NCBI RefSeq assembly: GCF_006538745.1
Contig: NZ_BJLR01000017.1
Location: forward strand, 124,001 to 188,000
DNA from: Cellulomonas cellasea
Lineage (GTDB): Bacteria > Actinomycetota > Actinomycetes > Actinomycetales > Cellulomonadaceae
DNA length: 64,000 bases
Direction: 5' to 3'
Under the pieces are notes generated by a model. That model searched no databases. It saw nothing but the letters and a program-made list of their open reading frames with translations, and was not told the DNA's origin. Positions 1 to 10,334 of this stretch are shown here, piece after piece; positions within the stretch are counted from its first letter, which is position 1; every line of letters begins with the position of its first letter. Both the position numbers and the translations under genes were made by a program.

Positions 1-1239
1 GAGCGCTACGGCGTCGACCTCGCCGTCACGGGCGTCACGGCCGTCGGCATCGACATCTCCGCGCGGCTCGGCGCGGCGCTGGTGCCGTTCGGGCTGCTCG
101 TCGTCGGGCTCTCGTTCGTGCTGCTCACGATGGTGTTCCGGTCGCTGTGGGTCCCGCTCAAGGCGACCCTCGGGTACCTGCTCTCGGTCGGGGCGTCGTT
201 CGGCGTCGTCGCGCTCGTGTTCGAGCACGGCGTCGCGGCGGACCTGCTCGGGGTCGGGCGGCTCGGGCCCGTCATCAGCTTCATGCCGATCGTGCTCATG
301 GGCGTGCTGTTCGGGCTCGCGATGGACTACGAGGTGTTCCTCGTCTCGCGGATGCGCGAGGACTACGTGCACGGCGGCGACGCGCGCGAGGCCGTGCGGA
401 CCGGGTTCGTCGCGTCGGCCGTGGTCGTCACTGCTGCCGCGGTCATCATGTTCTCGGTCTTCGCGGCGTTCGTGCCCGAGGGTGACGTCAACATCAAGCC
501 CATCGCGCTCGGCCTCGCCGTCGGGGTGTTCGTCGACGCGTTCGTCGTCCGCATGACGCTCGTGCCCGCGGTGCTGCACCTGCTCGGCGACCGCGCGTGG
601 CACATGCCGCGCTGGCTCGACCGCGTCCTGCCGTCGTTCGACGTCGAGGGCGAGGGCCTGACGCGGGAGATCGCGCTCGCGGACTGGCCCGAGCCGGGCG
701 CGACCGACGCCGTGGCCGCGCAGGGCCTGCGCCTCGACGCCCCCGACGGCACCCCGATCTACTCAGGCGTCGACCTGCGCGTCCCGCAGGACGGCCTGCT
801 CGTCGTGCACGGGCCCCACCGCAGCGGCCGGACCGCGCTGCTGCTCACGCTCGCCGGCCGGGCCCACGCCGACGCCGGCGTGCTCAAGGTCGACGGGCTC
901 GTCGCCCCCGAGCGGGCCTCCACCATCCGGGGCCGGGTCGCCGTGGCGTCGCTGGCCCGGGCCGTCGACCCCGTCGGCGAGCTGCGCGAGGCGTTCGCGT
1001 CCCGCGCGGTCGTCGTCGTGGTCGACGACCTCGACGCCGTCGGTGACCCCGTGCTGCGCCGCGACGTGCGGGCGTGCGTCGAGGAGGCGCTGCGCCAGGC
1101 GCGCGTCGACGGCCGCCGCCTCACGCTCGTCGCCAGCTGCCTCGACCCCGCCGACCTCGACGGCCTGCTCCCCGAGACGCCCGGCGGCCGCGTCGCCGTG
1201 CGCGTCGCCGCTGCTCCCGACCTCGTGAAGGTGCGTTGA
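1..1239 (+). CDS. MMPL-family exporter, C-terminal part, fused to an ABC-ATPase-like tail (5' truncated)
   Basis: The reading frame is open from base 1, so the start lies outside the window. The first ~200 visible residues are the second half of an MMPL/RND-type transporter: several hydrophobic helices, the GLAMDYEVFL motif typical of the family, and a last membrane pair before the LPSFDVEGEG segment where ordinary MMPL proteins usually end. About 180 further residues resemble an ABC nucleotide-binding domain: a P-loop GPHRSGRT at 811-834 and a Walker-B-like run VVVVDDLD at 1012-1035. The P-loop lysine is replaced by arginine (codon 829-831) and no LSGGQ signature is visible, so ATP hydrolysis is doubtful. 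MMPL proteins export lipids or hydrophobic compounds across the inner membrane using the proton gradient. The downstream YhgE/Pip gene begins 4 bases after this stop, so the two are probably co-translated and may form one export complex. The start and N-terminal domain cannot be judged. Confidence 0.85.
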   Translation, partial: ERYGVDLAVTGVTAVGIDISARLGAALVPFGLLVVGLSFVLLTMVFRSLWVPLKATLGYLLSVGASFGVVALVFEHGVAADLLGVGRLGPVISFMPIVLMGVLFGLAMDYEVFLVSRMREDYVHGGDAREAVRTGFVASAVVVTAAAVIMFSVFAAFVPEGDVNIKPIALGLAVGVFVDAFVVRMTLVPAVLHLLGDRAWHMPRWLDRVLPSFDVEGEGLTREIALADWPEPGATDAVAAQGLRLDAPDGTPIYSGVDLRVPQDGLLVVHGPHRSGRTALLLTLAGRAHADAGVLKVDGLVAPERASTIRGRVAVASLARAVDPVGELREAFASRAVVVVVDDLDAVGDPVLRRDVRACVEEALRQARVDGRRLTLVASCLDPADLDGLLPETPGGRVAVRVAAAPDLVKVR

Positions 1240-1243
1240 TCGC

Positions 1244-3604
1244 ATGGCACTCACTTCTCCCTCGCTGCTGCGCCCCGAGCGCGCCCGGACGTCGGGACGC
1301 GCCACGTGGGTCACCGTGCTCGGGCTCGTCCTCGTGCCCCTCGTCGTCGGCGGCCTGCTCACCTGGGCGCTGTGGAAGCCCACCGAGCGGCTGGACCGCA
1401 TGCATGCCGCGATCGTCAACCTCGACAAGGCCGTCGAGGTCGACGGGCAGACGGTCCCGCTCGGGCGGCAGCTCGCGTCGGCGCTCGTCACGTCCGACGG
1501 GGCGTCCGCAGATGCGGAGGGCGACGGCGCCGCTGCCGACGGCACCGCTGCAGACGGGGGCGCCGCGGGCGTCGCGAACGCGGTCGACGACGGCACCGAC
1601 ACGACCGGCGTCGCGAACGTCTCCGGCTCCGACTCGTCGGGCAACTTCACGTGGGTCCTCACCGACACCGACGACGCCGAGCAGGGGCTCGCCGACGGCA
1701 CCTACGCGACCGTCGTCACGATCCCCGAGGACTTCTCCGCCGCGGCCACGTCGTTCGGCGGCGAGGCCGGCGACGCCGTGCAGGCGCGCATCGACATCGC
1801 GACGAGCGAGCGCTCGCGGCTCGTCGACGCCGCCGTCGCGCAGGCCGTCACCACGACAGCCGTCGGGCTGCTCAACGACCAGCTCACCACGACCTACCTC
1901 GACAACGTGCTCGTCGGCTTCACGACGCTGCACGACTCGCTCGGCGAGGCCGCGTCCGGCGCCGACCAGCTCGCGTCGGGTGCCGGGCAGCTCGGCACGG
2001 GCGCGACGCAGGTCGCCGACGGGACGACCGCGCTCGCCGACGGCGTCGGGCAGCTCGGCGACGGCGCGGACGCGCTCGCGGGCGGGATCGGGCAGCTCGG
2101 TACCGGTGCGGGGCAGCTCGCCGGGGGCGTCGGGCAGCTCGCCACGGGCGCGGGGGAGCTGTCGAGCGGGCTCTCGCGGCTCGCGCAGGAGACGCGGGCG
2201 TCGGCGCAGGCTGCGGCGGGGTCGGCACCGCAGGTCGCGCAGCTGACGCAGGGGGCGGACGCGCTCGCAGGAGGGGTCGGCCGTGTCGGTGCCGGTGCTG
2301 CCTCGCTCGCCGACGCCGCGGCCGGGAACCAGAGCCTGGTCGACGGCGCGCTTCAGCAGATCGGTGTGCTCGCCTCCGCGTGCGCGGGAAGCAGGGCGAC
2401 GCCCGACGAGGCCGCGGCGGCTGACGCCGCGTGCCAGGCGGTCGTCGGCTACACGACGGCGCAGCGGGCGCCGGACGAGAGCGGCCCCGGCGGCTTCCCG
2501 ACGCTCGCCTTCTCGGCGAAGGGTCTCGCGACCGGGTCCGTAGGCCTCCGGGACGGCGTCACTGGTGGCGACCAGTCGCTCGTTGCTGGGGCTACCCAGC
2601 TCGCCGCCGGCGTCCGCGGCCTCGCCGGCGGCGTCACGGCGTCCGCGTCGGGCCTCGGCACACTCGCCGACTACCTCGACCAGTCCGCCCAGGGCGCCGC
2701 GCAGCTCGCGTCGGGCGCCCGCACGGCGGCGGGCGGCGCACGCGACCTCGCGAGCGGCGCCCGGACCGCCGCGGGCGGCGCGCGCGAGCTCGCCTCCGGC
2801 GCGGACGACGCCGCCGCGGGTGCCGGCGAGCTCGCCTCGGGCGCGGGCCAGGTCGCGTCGGGCGCGGCCGAGCTGTCGTCCGGTGCGGGTGAGCTCGCGT
2901 CGGGTCTCGGCGAGGCGGGCGAGCAGGTGCCGTCCTACACCGACGAGGAGGCCGCGACGCTCGCGGACGTCGTCGCGACGCCGGTCGCCGCGCGGGCCGC
3001 CGACGACGGCGCGCTGTTCGGCGACACGAGCGTGCCGTGGCTCGCGGCGCTCGCGCTGTGGCTCGGGGGGCTCGCGACGTTCGTCGTGCTCGCCGCCGTG
3101 CCGCACCGCTCGCTCGGCTCGACGCGCTCGTCGGTCCGGCTCGCGCTCGGCGCGTTCGCGCCGGGCGCGCTCGTCGGCGCCGTCCAGGGCCTCGCCGTCG
3201 GCGGGATCATGGCGTTCGCGCTCGACCTGTCGCCGGCCGGCTGGACGGCGTTCTTCGCGGTCGCGGTCCTCGCCGGGGTCGCGTTCGCGGCGGTCAACCA
3301 GGGCCTCGTCGCGGTGCTCGGCGGGGTCGGCCGGTTCGCGTCGGTCGTGATCGCGGTCGTCGGGCTCGCCGGTGCCGTCGTCTCGACCGTCCCGGCGCTC
3401 GTCGAGCACGTGTTCGCCGCGCTGCCGCTCTCCGCGGCGCTCGACGGGCTGCAGGGCGTCGTGACCGGCCAGGGCGGCGCGGGCGGTGCGATCGCGGCGC
3501 TGCTCGTGTGGGCGCTCGCGGGGCTCGCGGCGTCGACCGCCGCGGTGGCCCGGCGCCGTGTGGTGCCGGCTGGGCAGCTCGCACGGTGGGTACGTGCGGC
3601 GTGA
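1244..3604 (+). CDS. YhgE/Pip-type membrane protein with glycine-rich SGA-x-L repeats
   Basis: A protein of 786 residues. It has one N-terminal membrane helix (about residues 20-43), a long extracytoplasmic region, and about five hydrophobic segments from residue ~585 to the end. The middle region carries many heptad-like repeats such as ASGAGQLGTGATQ and ASGARTAAGGA, typical of YhgE/Pip (phage-infection-protein-like) and ABC-2-like membrane proteins. Family members are often encoded beside MMPL or type VII-like export genes; their biochemical role is not settled. An Ala/Asp/Gly-rich insert lies near residues 88-130. The ATG sits 4 bases after the upstream stop, so translational coupling is likely. 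Inference: an accessory part of the same export system as the MMPL protein. Confidence 0.8.
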   Translation: MALTSPSLLRPERARTSGRATWVTVLGLVLVPLVVGGLLTWALWKPTERLDRMHAAIVNLDKAVEVDGQTVPLGRQLASALVTSDGASADAEGDGAAADGTAADGGAAGVANAVDDGTDTTGVANVSGSDSSGNFTWVLTDTDDAEQGLADGTYATVVTIPEDFSAAATSFGGEAGDAVQARIDIATSERSRLVDAAVAQAVTTTAVGLLNDQLTTTYLDNVLVGFTTLHDSLGEAASGADQLASGAGQLGTGATQVADGTTALADGVGQLGDGADALAGGIGQLGTGAGQLAGGVGQLATGAGELSSGLSRLAQETRASAQAAAGSAPQVAQLTQGADALAGGVGRVGAGAASLADAAAGNQSLVDGALQQIGVLASACAGSRATPDEAAAADAACQAVVGYTTAQRAPDESGPGGFPTLAFSAKGLATGSVGLRDGVTGGDQSLVAGATQLAAGVRGLAGGVTASASGLGTLADYLDQSAQGAAQLASGARTAAGGARDLASGARTAAGGARELASGADDAAAGAGELASGAGQVASGAAELSSGAGELASGLGEAGEQVPSYTDEEAATLADVVATPVAARAADDGALFGDTSVPWLAALALWLGGLATFVVLAAVPHRSLGSTRSSVRLALGAFAPGALVGAVQGLAVGGIMAFALDLSPAGWTAFFAVAVLAGVAFAAVNQGLVAVLGGVGRFASVVIAVVGLAGAVVSTVPALVEHVFAALPLSAALDGLQGVVTGQGGAGGAIAALLVWALAGLAASTAAVARRRVVPAGQLARWVRAA

Positions 3605-3691
3605 CGTCACGGGTGCCCGCCGCGCCCGCCTGAGCACGCACGCCGTGGCCCGCCGGGCGGGTCGGCCGCTGGTCACGTGACGCCAACCACA

Positions 3692-3735
3692 CCGCTAATC
3701 CGCTCATGTCGGCGTCTTGTTAGCATGTTTAGCGG
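3692..3735 (+). promoter_or_regulatory. Inverted repeat upstream of the fic gene, possible operator
   Basis: The arms ccgctaa (3692-3698) and ttagcgg (3729-3735) are perfect inverted repeats; an inner gctaa/ttagc pairing (3694-3698 with 3720-3724) is also possible. The stretch is visibly richer in A+T than its surroundings. It ends just before the GTG start, and the downstream Fic protein ends in a winged-helix-like domain, so autoregulation is conceivable. No clear -35 box was found. Confidence 0.3.
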
Positions 3736-3738
3736 AAG

Positions 3739-4806
3739 GTGGCGGGATCCGTGGAGTCGTTCGCCGACCTCGACCGGCTCATCGGTGCGGTCCCGTTCGC
3801 GATCGTCAACGACCTTCGCACCATCGACACCGGGCGCGGCAGCGAAGCCCTCTACCGCGACAAGCTTCCCCAGCTCCTGACGAGCTTGGCGCACCGTGCG
3901 CGCGTCGCCAGCATCGAGGCGTCGTCCGCCATCGAAGGCGTCGTCGTTGACGATCGTGCGCGCGCCGCGGAGATCGTCTCCGGTCGCGCCACCACGCTCC
4001 ACACCCGCAGCGAGCAAGAGCTCGCGGGGTACCGTGCGGCCCTGGACTACCTGTACCAGGAACAGTGGCAGCCCATGAACACCGGACTCGTCCTCCACCT
4101 GCACCGGTTGCTGTTCGGTTACACCGCGGTGTCCGGGGGCGCGTTCAAGGACACGGACAACATCGTCGTGGACCGCCTGCCGGACGGTACGCGAGTCAAA
4201 CGGTTCACCCCGGTCTCGGCACGGCAGACCCCCCACCACGTGGACGAGCTCGTGCAGCGCTACCGGACCGCCACGGCCGCGAACCGGCACCACCCTGCCC
4301 TGCTCGTCGGCCTGTTCGCGCTGGACCTGCTGACGATCCACCCGTTCCCCGACGGCAACGGACGCATCGCCCGTGCGCTGACCAACGCTCTCCTGCAGGA
4401 CGTCGGCTACGAGGTCACGCGTTACGTCTCCCTCGAGACGTCCGTGGCGCGATCGGCGGACGCGTACTACGCCGCACTCCTCGCCTCGACGCACGGCTGG
4501 CACGACGGTGCACACGACCCCTGGCCCTGGCTGCGCGACTTCACGCGCACGCTCGCGAGCTCGTACGAGGAGCTGGCGACTCTGACGTCGTCCGCGCGCA
4601 GCGGAGGGTCCAAGCAGGACCGGGTCCGGACCCACGTCCTCGAGCACGCAGCGAGCACGTTCAAGATCTCCGACGTCCGTGCTGCTCTGCCCGGGGTCTC
4701 CGACCCGACGATCCGGCTCGCGCTCGCCCAGCTACGGGCAGAGGGTCTTGTCGAGGTCGACGGTGCGGGGCGCAGTGCCACGTGGAAGCGGCTCTCTCGC
4801 AGCTGA
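3739..4806 (+). CDS. Fic-domain protein AMPylase (Fic/DOC) with N-terminal inhibitory helix
   Basis: A 355-residue Fic protein. The catalytic loop HPFPDGNGRIAR (His at about residue 201) is complete and matches HxFx(D/E)GNGRxxR, so it should transfer AMP or another nucleotide onto a target hydroxyl. SSAIEG at residues 62-67 fits the inhibitory helix motif (S/T)xxxE(G/N). Because it lies before the Fic core in the same chain, this is a class II, self-inhibited Fic with no separate antitoxin. The last ~60 residues (KISDVRAALPGVSDPTIRLALAQL...) look like a winged helix that could bind DNA or a partner. The GTG at 3739 is the longest start; GTG at 3751 is better spaced from ggaagg (3734-3739) and would remove four residues. 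The target protein is unknown. Confidence 0.9.
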   Translation: MAGSVESFADLDRLIGAVPFAIVNDLRTIDTGRGSEALYRDKLPQLLTSLAHRARVASIEASSAIEGVVVDDRARAAEIVSGRATTLHTRSEQELAGYRAALDYLYQEQWQPMNTGLVLHLHRLLFGYTAVSGGAFKDTDNIVVDRLPDGTRVKRFTPVSARQTPHHVDELVQRYRTATAANRHHPALLVGLFALDLLTIHPFPDGNGRIARALTNALLQDVGYEVTRYVSLETSVARSADAYYAALLASTHGWHDGAHDPWPWLRDFTRTLASSYEELATLTSSARSGGSKQDRVRTHVLEHAASTFKISDVRAALPGVSDPTIRLALAQLRAEGLVEVDGAGRSATWKRLSRS

Positions 4807-4881
4807 CGAGGCCGCGCGCGGCGGTCGGGTCGGCGTGCGAGGCTGGCGGGGACCGAGCCGCAGGACGCACGAGGAGGAGCT

Positions 4882-5559
4882 GTGCTGGGCCCGCCACCGC
4901 CCGGAGCGCCTTCGACGGGCCGCCCGCTCATGACCTTCGGCCATGGGACCACCGGGCAGGACGAGATCCTGACCGTGCTGCACGGCGCGGACGTCAGTCT
5001 GCTCGTCGACGTCCGGCGCTTCCCCGGCAGCCGCCGGAACCCGCACGTCGCCCGCGACGAGCTCGCGCGCTGGCTGCCTGAGGCGGGGATCGACTACCGC
5101 TGGGAGCCTCGGCTCGGTGGCCGGCGGACCGTCGCTGCTGCGTCGCGCGCGGCCGCCGCCGAGGGCGGGGGAGCAGAGGCCGCGGACGGTCCGCACGGAC
5201 CGGCCGGCGCCGACGACGACCCCGGCGACCCGTGGTGGCGCGTCGAGGCGTTCCGCGCCTACGCCGCGCACACCCGCACCGACGAGTTCCGCGGCGGCAT
5301 GGCGGACCTGCTCGACGACGTCGCCCGCGGCCCCCGCGCGACCGTGGTGATGTGCAGCGAGACGGTGTGGTGGCGCTGCCACCGGCGGCTGGTCAGCGAC
5401 GTCGCGGTGCTCCTGCACGGCGTGCCCGTCGAGCACCTCGGCCACGACGGCCGGCGCACCCCGCACCGGCCGCCGGAGGGTGCCCGGGTGACGGAGGCCG
5501 GGCTGCGGTACGACGGGCCCGCGGGGGACGACACGGGGTCCGACGGCCGTCCCGCGTAA
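4882..5559 (+). CDS. DUF488 family protein
   Basis: A 225-residue member of the DUF488 family. The N-terminal MTFGHGTTGQDE, the segment LLVDVRRFPGSRRNPH and the C-terminal MCSETVWWRCHRRL (paired Cys and Cys-His) are the usual conserved blocks. Function is not established; members are often encoded beside redox or DNA-related genes. GTG at 4882 is preceded by gaggaggag (4871-4879), a strong ribosome site, which supports this start over ATG 4930. A low-complexity Ala/Gly/Asp insert at about residues 85-115 is unusual and may be a flexible loop. Confidence 0.8.
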   Translation: MLGPPPPGAPSTGRPLMTFGHGTTGQDEILTVLHGADVSLLVDVRRFPGSRRNPHVARDELARWLPEAGIDYRWEPRLGGRRTVAAASRAAAAEGGGAEAADGPHGPAGADDDPGDPWWRVEAFRAYAAHTRTDEFRGGMADLLDDVARGPRATVVMCSETVWWRCHRRLVSDVAVLLHGVPVEHLGHDGRRTPHRPPEGARVTEAGLRYDGPAGDDTGSDGRPA

Positions 5560-6936
<1,377 letters not shown>

Positions 6937-7013
6937 GCGAGCGGGCCGCGGGTGGTCCCGGGCCGGACGCGCGTCGTGCTGTGCGGCCGCCGCGGACGTG
7001 CGAGTCTCGTGAC

Positions 7014-9209
7014 ATGACTGGGGGGGTCACCGCAGGGTCGACGGCCGCCGCGCCCGGGGCAGAGGGCCGACCGGGCGACGCGTCCGGGGAGGGCGTGCCC
7101 GCAGGCGCTGCGCCCCAGGCGCCTCCGGCGGCCGACGCGTACGCCGCCCTGCTCGAGGACGGCACCGACGCCGTCATCCGCACCGACGCGACCGGCGCGA
7201 TCGTCGCGGCCAACGCCGCCGCCCGCCGGCTGCTCGGGCGGGACCAGGCCGAGCTTCGGCGCGCGGGTCTCGGCGGGGTGCTCGACCCCGCGGACGAGCG
7301 TTGGGGGCCGGCCCTCGTCGAGCGCGCCGCGACGGGCTGGTTCCGCGGCGAGCTCCGCGCGCGGCGCCCCGACGGGTCGACGGTCACCGTCGACCTCACC
7401 TCGACGCTGACCGGGGACGGCGGTGCGGTCGCGCTCCTGCGCACCGCGTCCGACGGCGCCCCGGCGCTCCAGAGCGCCGATGACCTGCGGCGCGCGGCCG
7501 AGGCCGTCATCGACACGCTCGAGTCGGTCAGCGACGCCTACTTCGCGGTCGACGAGGACTGGACCATCACCTACATGAACCGCAACGCCGAGCTCGTCGC
7601 GCGCGTCGACCGGTTCGAGCTCGTCGGACGCGGGTTCTGGGACGTGTTCCCCTCGACCCGAGGGACGGTCTTCGAGGAGCGGTACCGGCGCGTGATGAGC
7701 ACCGGGGAGCCCGAGGAGTTCGAGGGACGTCACGAGGCGTCGGACCTGTGGGTCGAGGTCCGCGCGTACCCGCTCCCGGGTGGGGGCCTCGCCTCGTACT
7801 CGCGGGACGTCACCGAGCGGCACGTCGCGCAGCGGGAGCGCGAGGAGCTGCTCGCGCGGGAACGTGCCGCCCGCGCGGCGGCCGAGGCGGCGCAGCGGGA
7901 GCTCACCGCGCAGGCGACGCACGACAACGTGACGGGCCTGCTCAACCGGTGGGGGCTGCTGCGCGAGCTGCGGGCCACGACCCCGGGCAGCGGCGGCGTC
8001 GTGCTCATGTTCCTCGACCTCGACCGGTTCAAGCTCATCAACGACACGTTCGGGCACGTCGCCGGGGACCAGGTGCTCGCGGCGGTCGCCGAGCGGCTGC
8101 GGCGGCTCGTGGGACCCGACGACCTCCTCGCGAGGTTCGGCGGCGACGAGTTCGTCGTCGTCCTGCGCAGCGCGTCGGTCCGGCGTGCCGAGGACCTCGC
8201 CCGGCGCCTCGTCGCGGCGGCGGAGGACCCGATCCCCGTCGGGCACACGCTCCTGCCGCTCACGACGAGCATCGGCCTCGCGGCCGCCGACGACGCCTCG
8301 GCGGTCGACACGCTGCTGCGCGAGGCGGACGCGGCGCTGCACCGGGTCAAGGCCGAGGGGCGCGACGGCTTCGCCTGGTTCGACGAGGCGCTGCACCGGC
8401 GGGACGTCGTGCGCGTCGAGACCGAGCGCGACCTGCGGCGCTCGCTGCGCACCGGGGACGCGCTGACGCTGCACTTCCAGCCGGCGTTCGCGCTCGACAG
8501 CACCGAGATCACGCACATCGAGGCGCTGGCCCGGTGGGACAGCCCGGGTCGCGGGCCCGTGCCGCCCGCCGAGTTCATCCCGGTCGCCGAGGAGTCGGGG
8601 CTCATCCTCGCGGTCGGGGAGCGCGTCCTCGCGTGCGCCGTCCGGCAGGTCGCGCTGTGGCCGGACGCGGCGTCGGCACGCGTGTGGGTCAACGTCTCCC
8701 CGCGCCAGCTGGCCGTGCCCGGCCTGGCGGACACCCTCCTGCGCCACCTGGACGCGTGGCACGTGGCACCCGGACGCCTCGGCATCGAGGTCACCGAGTC
8801 CACGATGGACGACGGGCGGCTCGTCGCCCAGCTCGAGGAGGTCCGGCGCCTGGGGGTCGCGGTCGCGATCGACGACTTCGGCACCGGGTACAGCTCGCTG
8901 TCCCGGCTCGCCGGCGCGCCCGTGGACGTCATCAAGATCGACCGCTCCTTCGTCGCCGCGGGGTGCACGCCCAAGGGGCGGGCGCTCCTCGAGGGGATCG
9001 TCACGCTCGCGCACGCGATCGGCGCGTACGTGATCGCCGAGGGCATCGAGACGCCGCAGCAGCTCGACGCGATCGCCGCGGTCGGTGCGGACGCCGCAGC
9101 CGGCTTCCTCCTCGCGCGACCGCAGCCCGCGACCGCGGTCTCGTGGCGCAGCGCCTACCCCCTCCCGCGGAGCGGCGGTGCGACGGTCGCCCCGGCCGGG
9201 CCGCGCTGA
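7014..9209 (+). CDS. PAS-PAS-GGDEF-EAL cyclic-di-GMP turnover protein
   Basis: A 731-residue soluble regulator. Two PAS sensors lie at about residues 43-145 and 162-270, a short coiled linker follows, then GGDEF at about 300-455 and EAL at about 470-715. RFGGDEF (near residue 375) is intact, so cyclase activity is possible; no RxxD inhibitory site sits five residues before it. In the EAL domain the signature IEALARW (near residue 503), DDFGTGYSSL and AEGIE are all present, so phosphodiesterase activity is also expected. No membrane segment is seen, so sensing is cytoplasmic; the PAS ligand is unknown. ATG 7014 is chosen because protein-like sequence begins there, although no strong ribosome site precedes it. 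The next gene, 105 bases on, is another GGDEF protein. Confidence 0.92.
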   Translation: MTGGVTAGSTAAAPGAEGRPGDASGEGVPAGAAPQAPPAADAYAALLEDGTDAVIRTDATGAIVAANAAARRLLGRDQAELRRAGLGGVLDPADERWGPALVERAATGWFRGELRARRPDGSTVTVDLTSTLTGDGGAVALLRTASDGAPALQSADDLRRAAEAVIDTLESVSDAYFAVDEDWTITYMNRNAELVARVDRFELVGRGFWDVFPSTRGTVFEERYRRVMSTGEPEEFEGRHEASDLWVEVRAYPLPGGGLASYSRDVTERHVAQREREELLARERAARAAAEAAQRELTAQATHDNVTGLLNRWGLLRELRATTPGSGGVVLMFLDLDRFKLINDTFGHVAGDQVLAAVAERLRRLVGPDDLLARFGGDEFVVVLRSASVRRAEDLARRLVAAAEDPIPVGHTLLPLTTSIGLAAADDASAVDTLLREADAALHRVKAEGRDGFAWFDEALHRRDVVRVETERDLRRSLRTGDALTLHFQPAFALDSTEITHIEALARWDSPGRGPVPPAEFIPVAEESGLILAVGERVLACAVRQVALWPDAASARVWVNVSPRQLAVPGLADTLLRHLDAWHVAPGRLGIEVTESTMDDGRLVAQLEEVRRLGVAVAIDDFGTGYSSLSRLAGAPVDVIKIDRSFVAAGCTPKGRALLEGIVTLAHAIGAYVIAEGIETPQQLDAIAAVGADAAAGFLLARPQPATAVSWRSAYPLPRSGGATVAPAGPR

Positions 9210-9314
9210 CGGCACGTCCGCCGTGACCGCGGCCTGCGTCGGTCGCTATGGTCGAGCGGTCACGACAGTGACCACGTCGTTGGGGGGCGGTCGTGCGAGG
9301 AGCTCGACGGACGG

Positions 9315-10229
9315 GTGCGTCCGGTGCCTGAGGCCGGTGCCGCGCGCACGACGGAGGACCTGCTGAGCTTCTGCGTCGCGGCCGCGGACGCGCCCATCAC
9401 CATCGCGGACGCCCGCGAGGCGGACCACCCCCTCGTCTACGTCAACCGGGCGTTCGAGGTCATGACCGGCTTCGCGGCGCGGGACGTGCTCGGGCGCAAC
9501 GCACGGTTCCTGCAGGGGGCCGCGACCGACCGCGCCGCCGTGCACGCGATGGGTGCCGGCCTGCGCTCCGGGCAGTTCACGCGCGTCCGGCTGCTCAACT
9601 ACCGCGCGGACGGCACCTCGTTCTGGAACGACGTCCACATCTCGGCCGCGCGCGACGGCACCGGCACGGTCACGCACTTCATGGGCGTCCAGCACGACGT
9701 GACCCCCGAGGTCGAGGCCCAGACGCGCGCCGTCCAGGCGATGACCCGCGACCCGCTCACGGGCCTGCTCAACCGCGCGGGGTTCGACGACGCGATGCAC
9801 CGGGCGCTCGAGCGTGCGACCAGGACCGGCGCGGCGGCCGCGGTGCTGTTCCTCGACATCGACGCGTTCAAGGCCGTCAACGACGTGCACGGCCACCTCG
9901 TCGGCGACGTCTACCTCACGCACGCGGCCCACTGCCTGCAGAACCGGCTCCGCGAGCACGACGTCGTCGGGCGGCGCGGGGGCGACGAGTTCGTCGCGCT
10001 CCTCGTCGACGTCCCGGGCGACCCGGCGCACGCCGTCGACCGGGTCGTCGCCGACCTCGACGCGGCGCTGCGCGAGCCGTTCACCGTCGACGACGTCGTG
10101 CACCGGATGACCGTGAGCATCGGCGCGGCCGTCTGCCCGCGCGACGGGACGACGGCGCGCGACCTCGTCCGACACGCCGACGCGGCGATGTACCAGCGCA
10201 AGCGGGAGCGGGCCGCCGGGCGGGCCTGA
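9315..10229 (+). CDS. LOV-like PAS-GGDEF diguanylate cyclase lacking the photoactive cysteine
   Basis: A 304-residue cytoplasmic protein. Residues ~20-130 match the LOV subclass of PAS domains: VNRAFEVMTGF, GRNARFLQGAATD, and LNYRADGTSFWNDVHIS. In photoactive LOV domains the first of these loops reads GRNCRFLQ; here the cysteine is alanine (codon gca 9501-9503, residue 63), so the usual flavin-cysteine adduct cannot form. The C-terminal GGDEF domain has an intact RRGGDEF and an RxxD inhibitory site (REHD) five residues before it, so it should make c-di-GMP with product inhibition. GTG 9315 is the first start in frame; gaggag at 9297-9302 is somewhat far upstream. The domain may still bind flavin and respond by redox state. 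Confidence 0.88.
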   Translation: MRPVPEAGAARTTEDLLSFCVAAADAPITIADAREADHPLVYVNRAFEVMTGFAARDVLGRNARFLQGAATDRAAVHAMGAGLRSGQFTRVRLLNYRADGTSFWNDVHISAARDGTGTVTHFMGVQHDVTPEVEAQTRAVQAMTRDPLTGLLNRAGFDDAMHRALERATRTGAAAAVLFLDIDAFKAVNDVHGHLVGDVYLTHAAHCLQNRLREHDVVGRRGGDEFVALLVDVPGDPAHAVDRVVADLDAALREPFTVDDVVHRMTVSIGAAVCPRDGTTARDLVRHADAAMYQRKRERAAGRA

Positions 10230-10334
10230 CGCCAGGGCGCCGTCCGGGCGGGTCTCGTGCGGCGCGGGCACAGATCGCGGCGGCGCAGCGTTGTGCAGGT
10301 CGACGGGTGAACCCCGCGACGACGAGGAGGGCGC

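Noticed and set aside
1121-3676. An 851-codon open frame on the minus strand opposite the YhgE/Pip gene
   Set aside because: Antisense frame in very GC-rich DNA; its product is Arg/Ala/Gly low-complexity with no domain, and the plus-strand gene has clear membrane and repeat structure.
3601-3681. Two 10-bp palindromes, gtgacgtcac (3601-3610) and gtcacgtgac (3672-3681)
   Set aside because: Short CG-rich palindromes are expected by chance at this base composition, and no regulator is linked to them.
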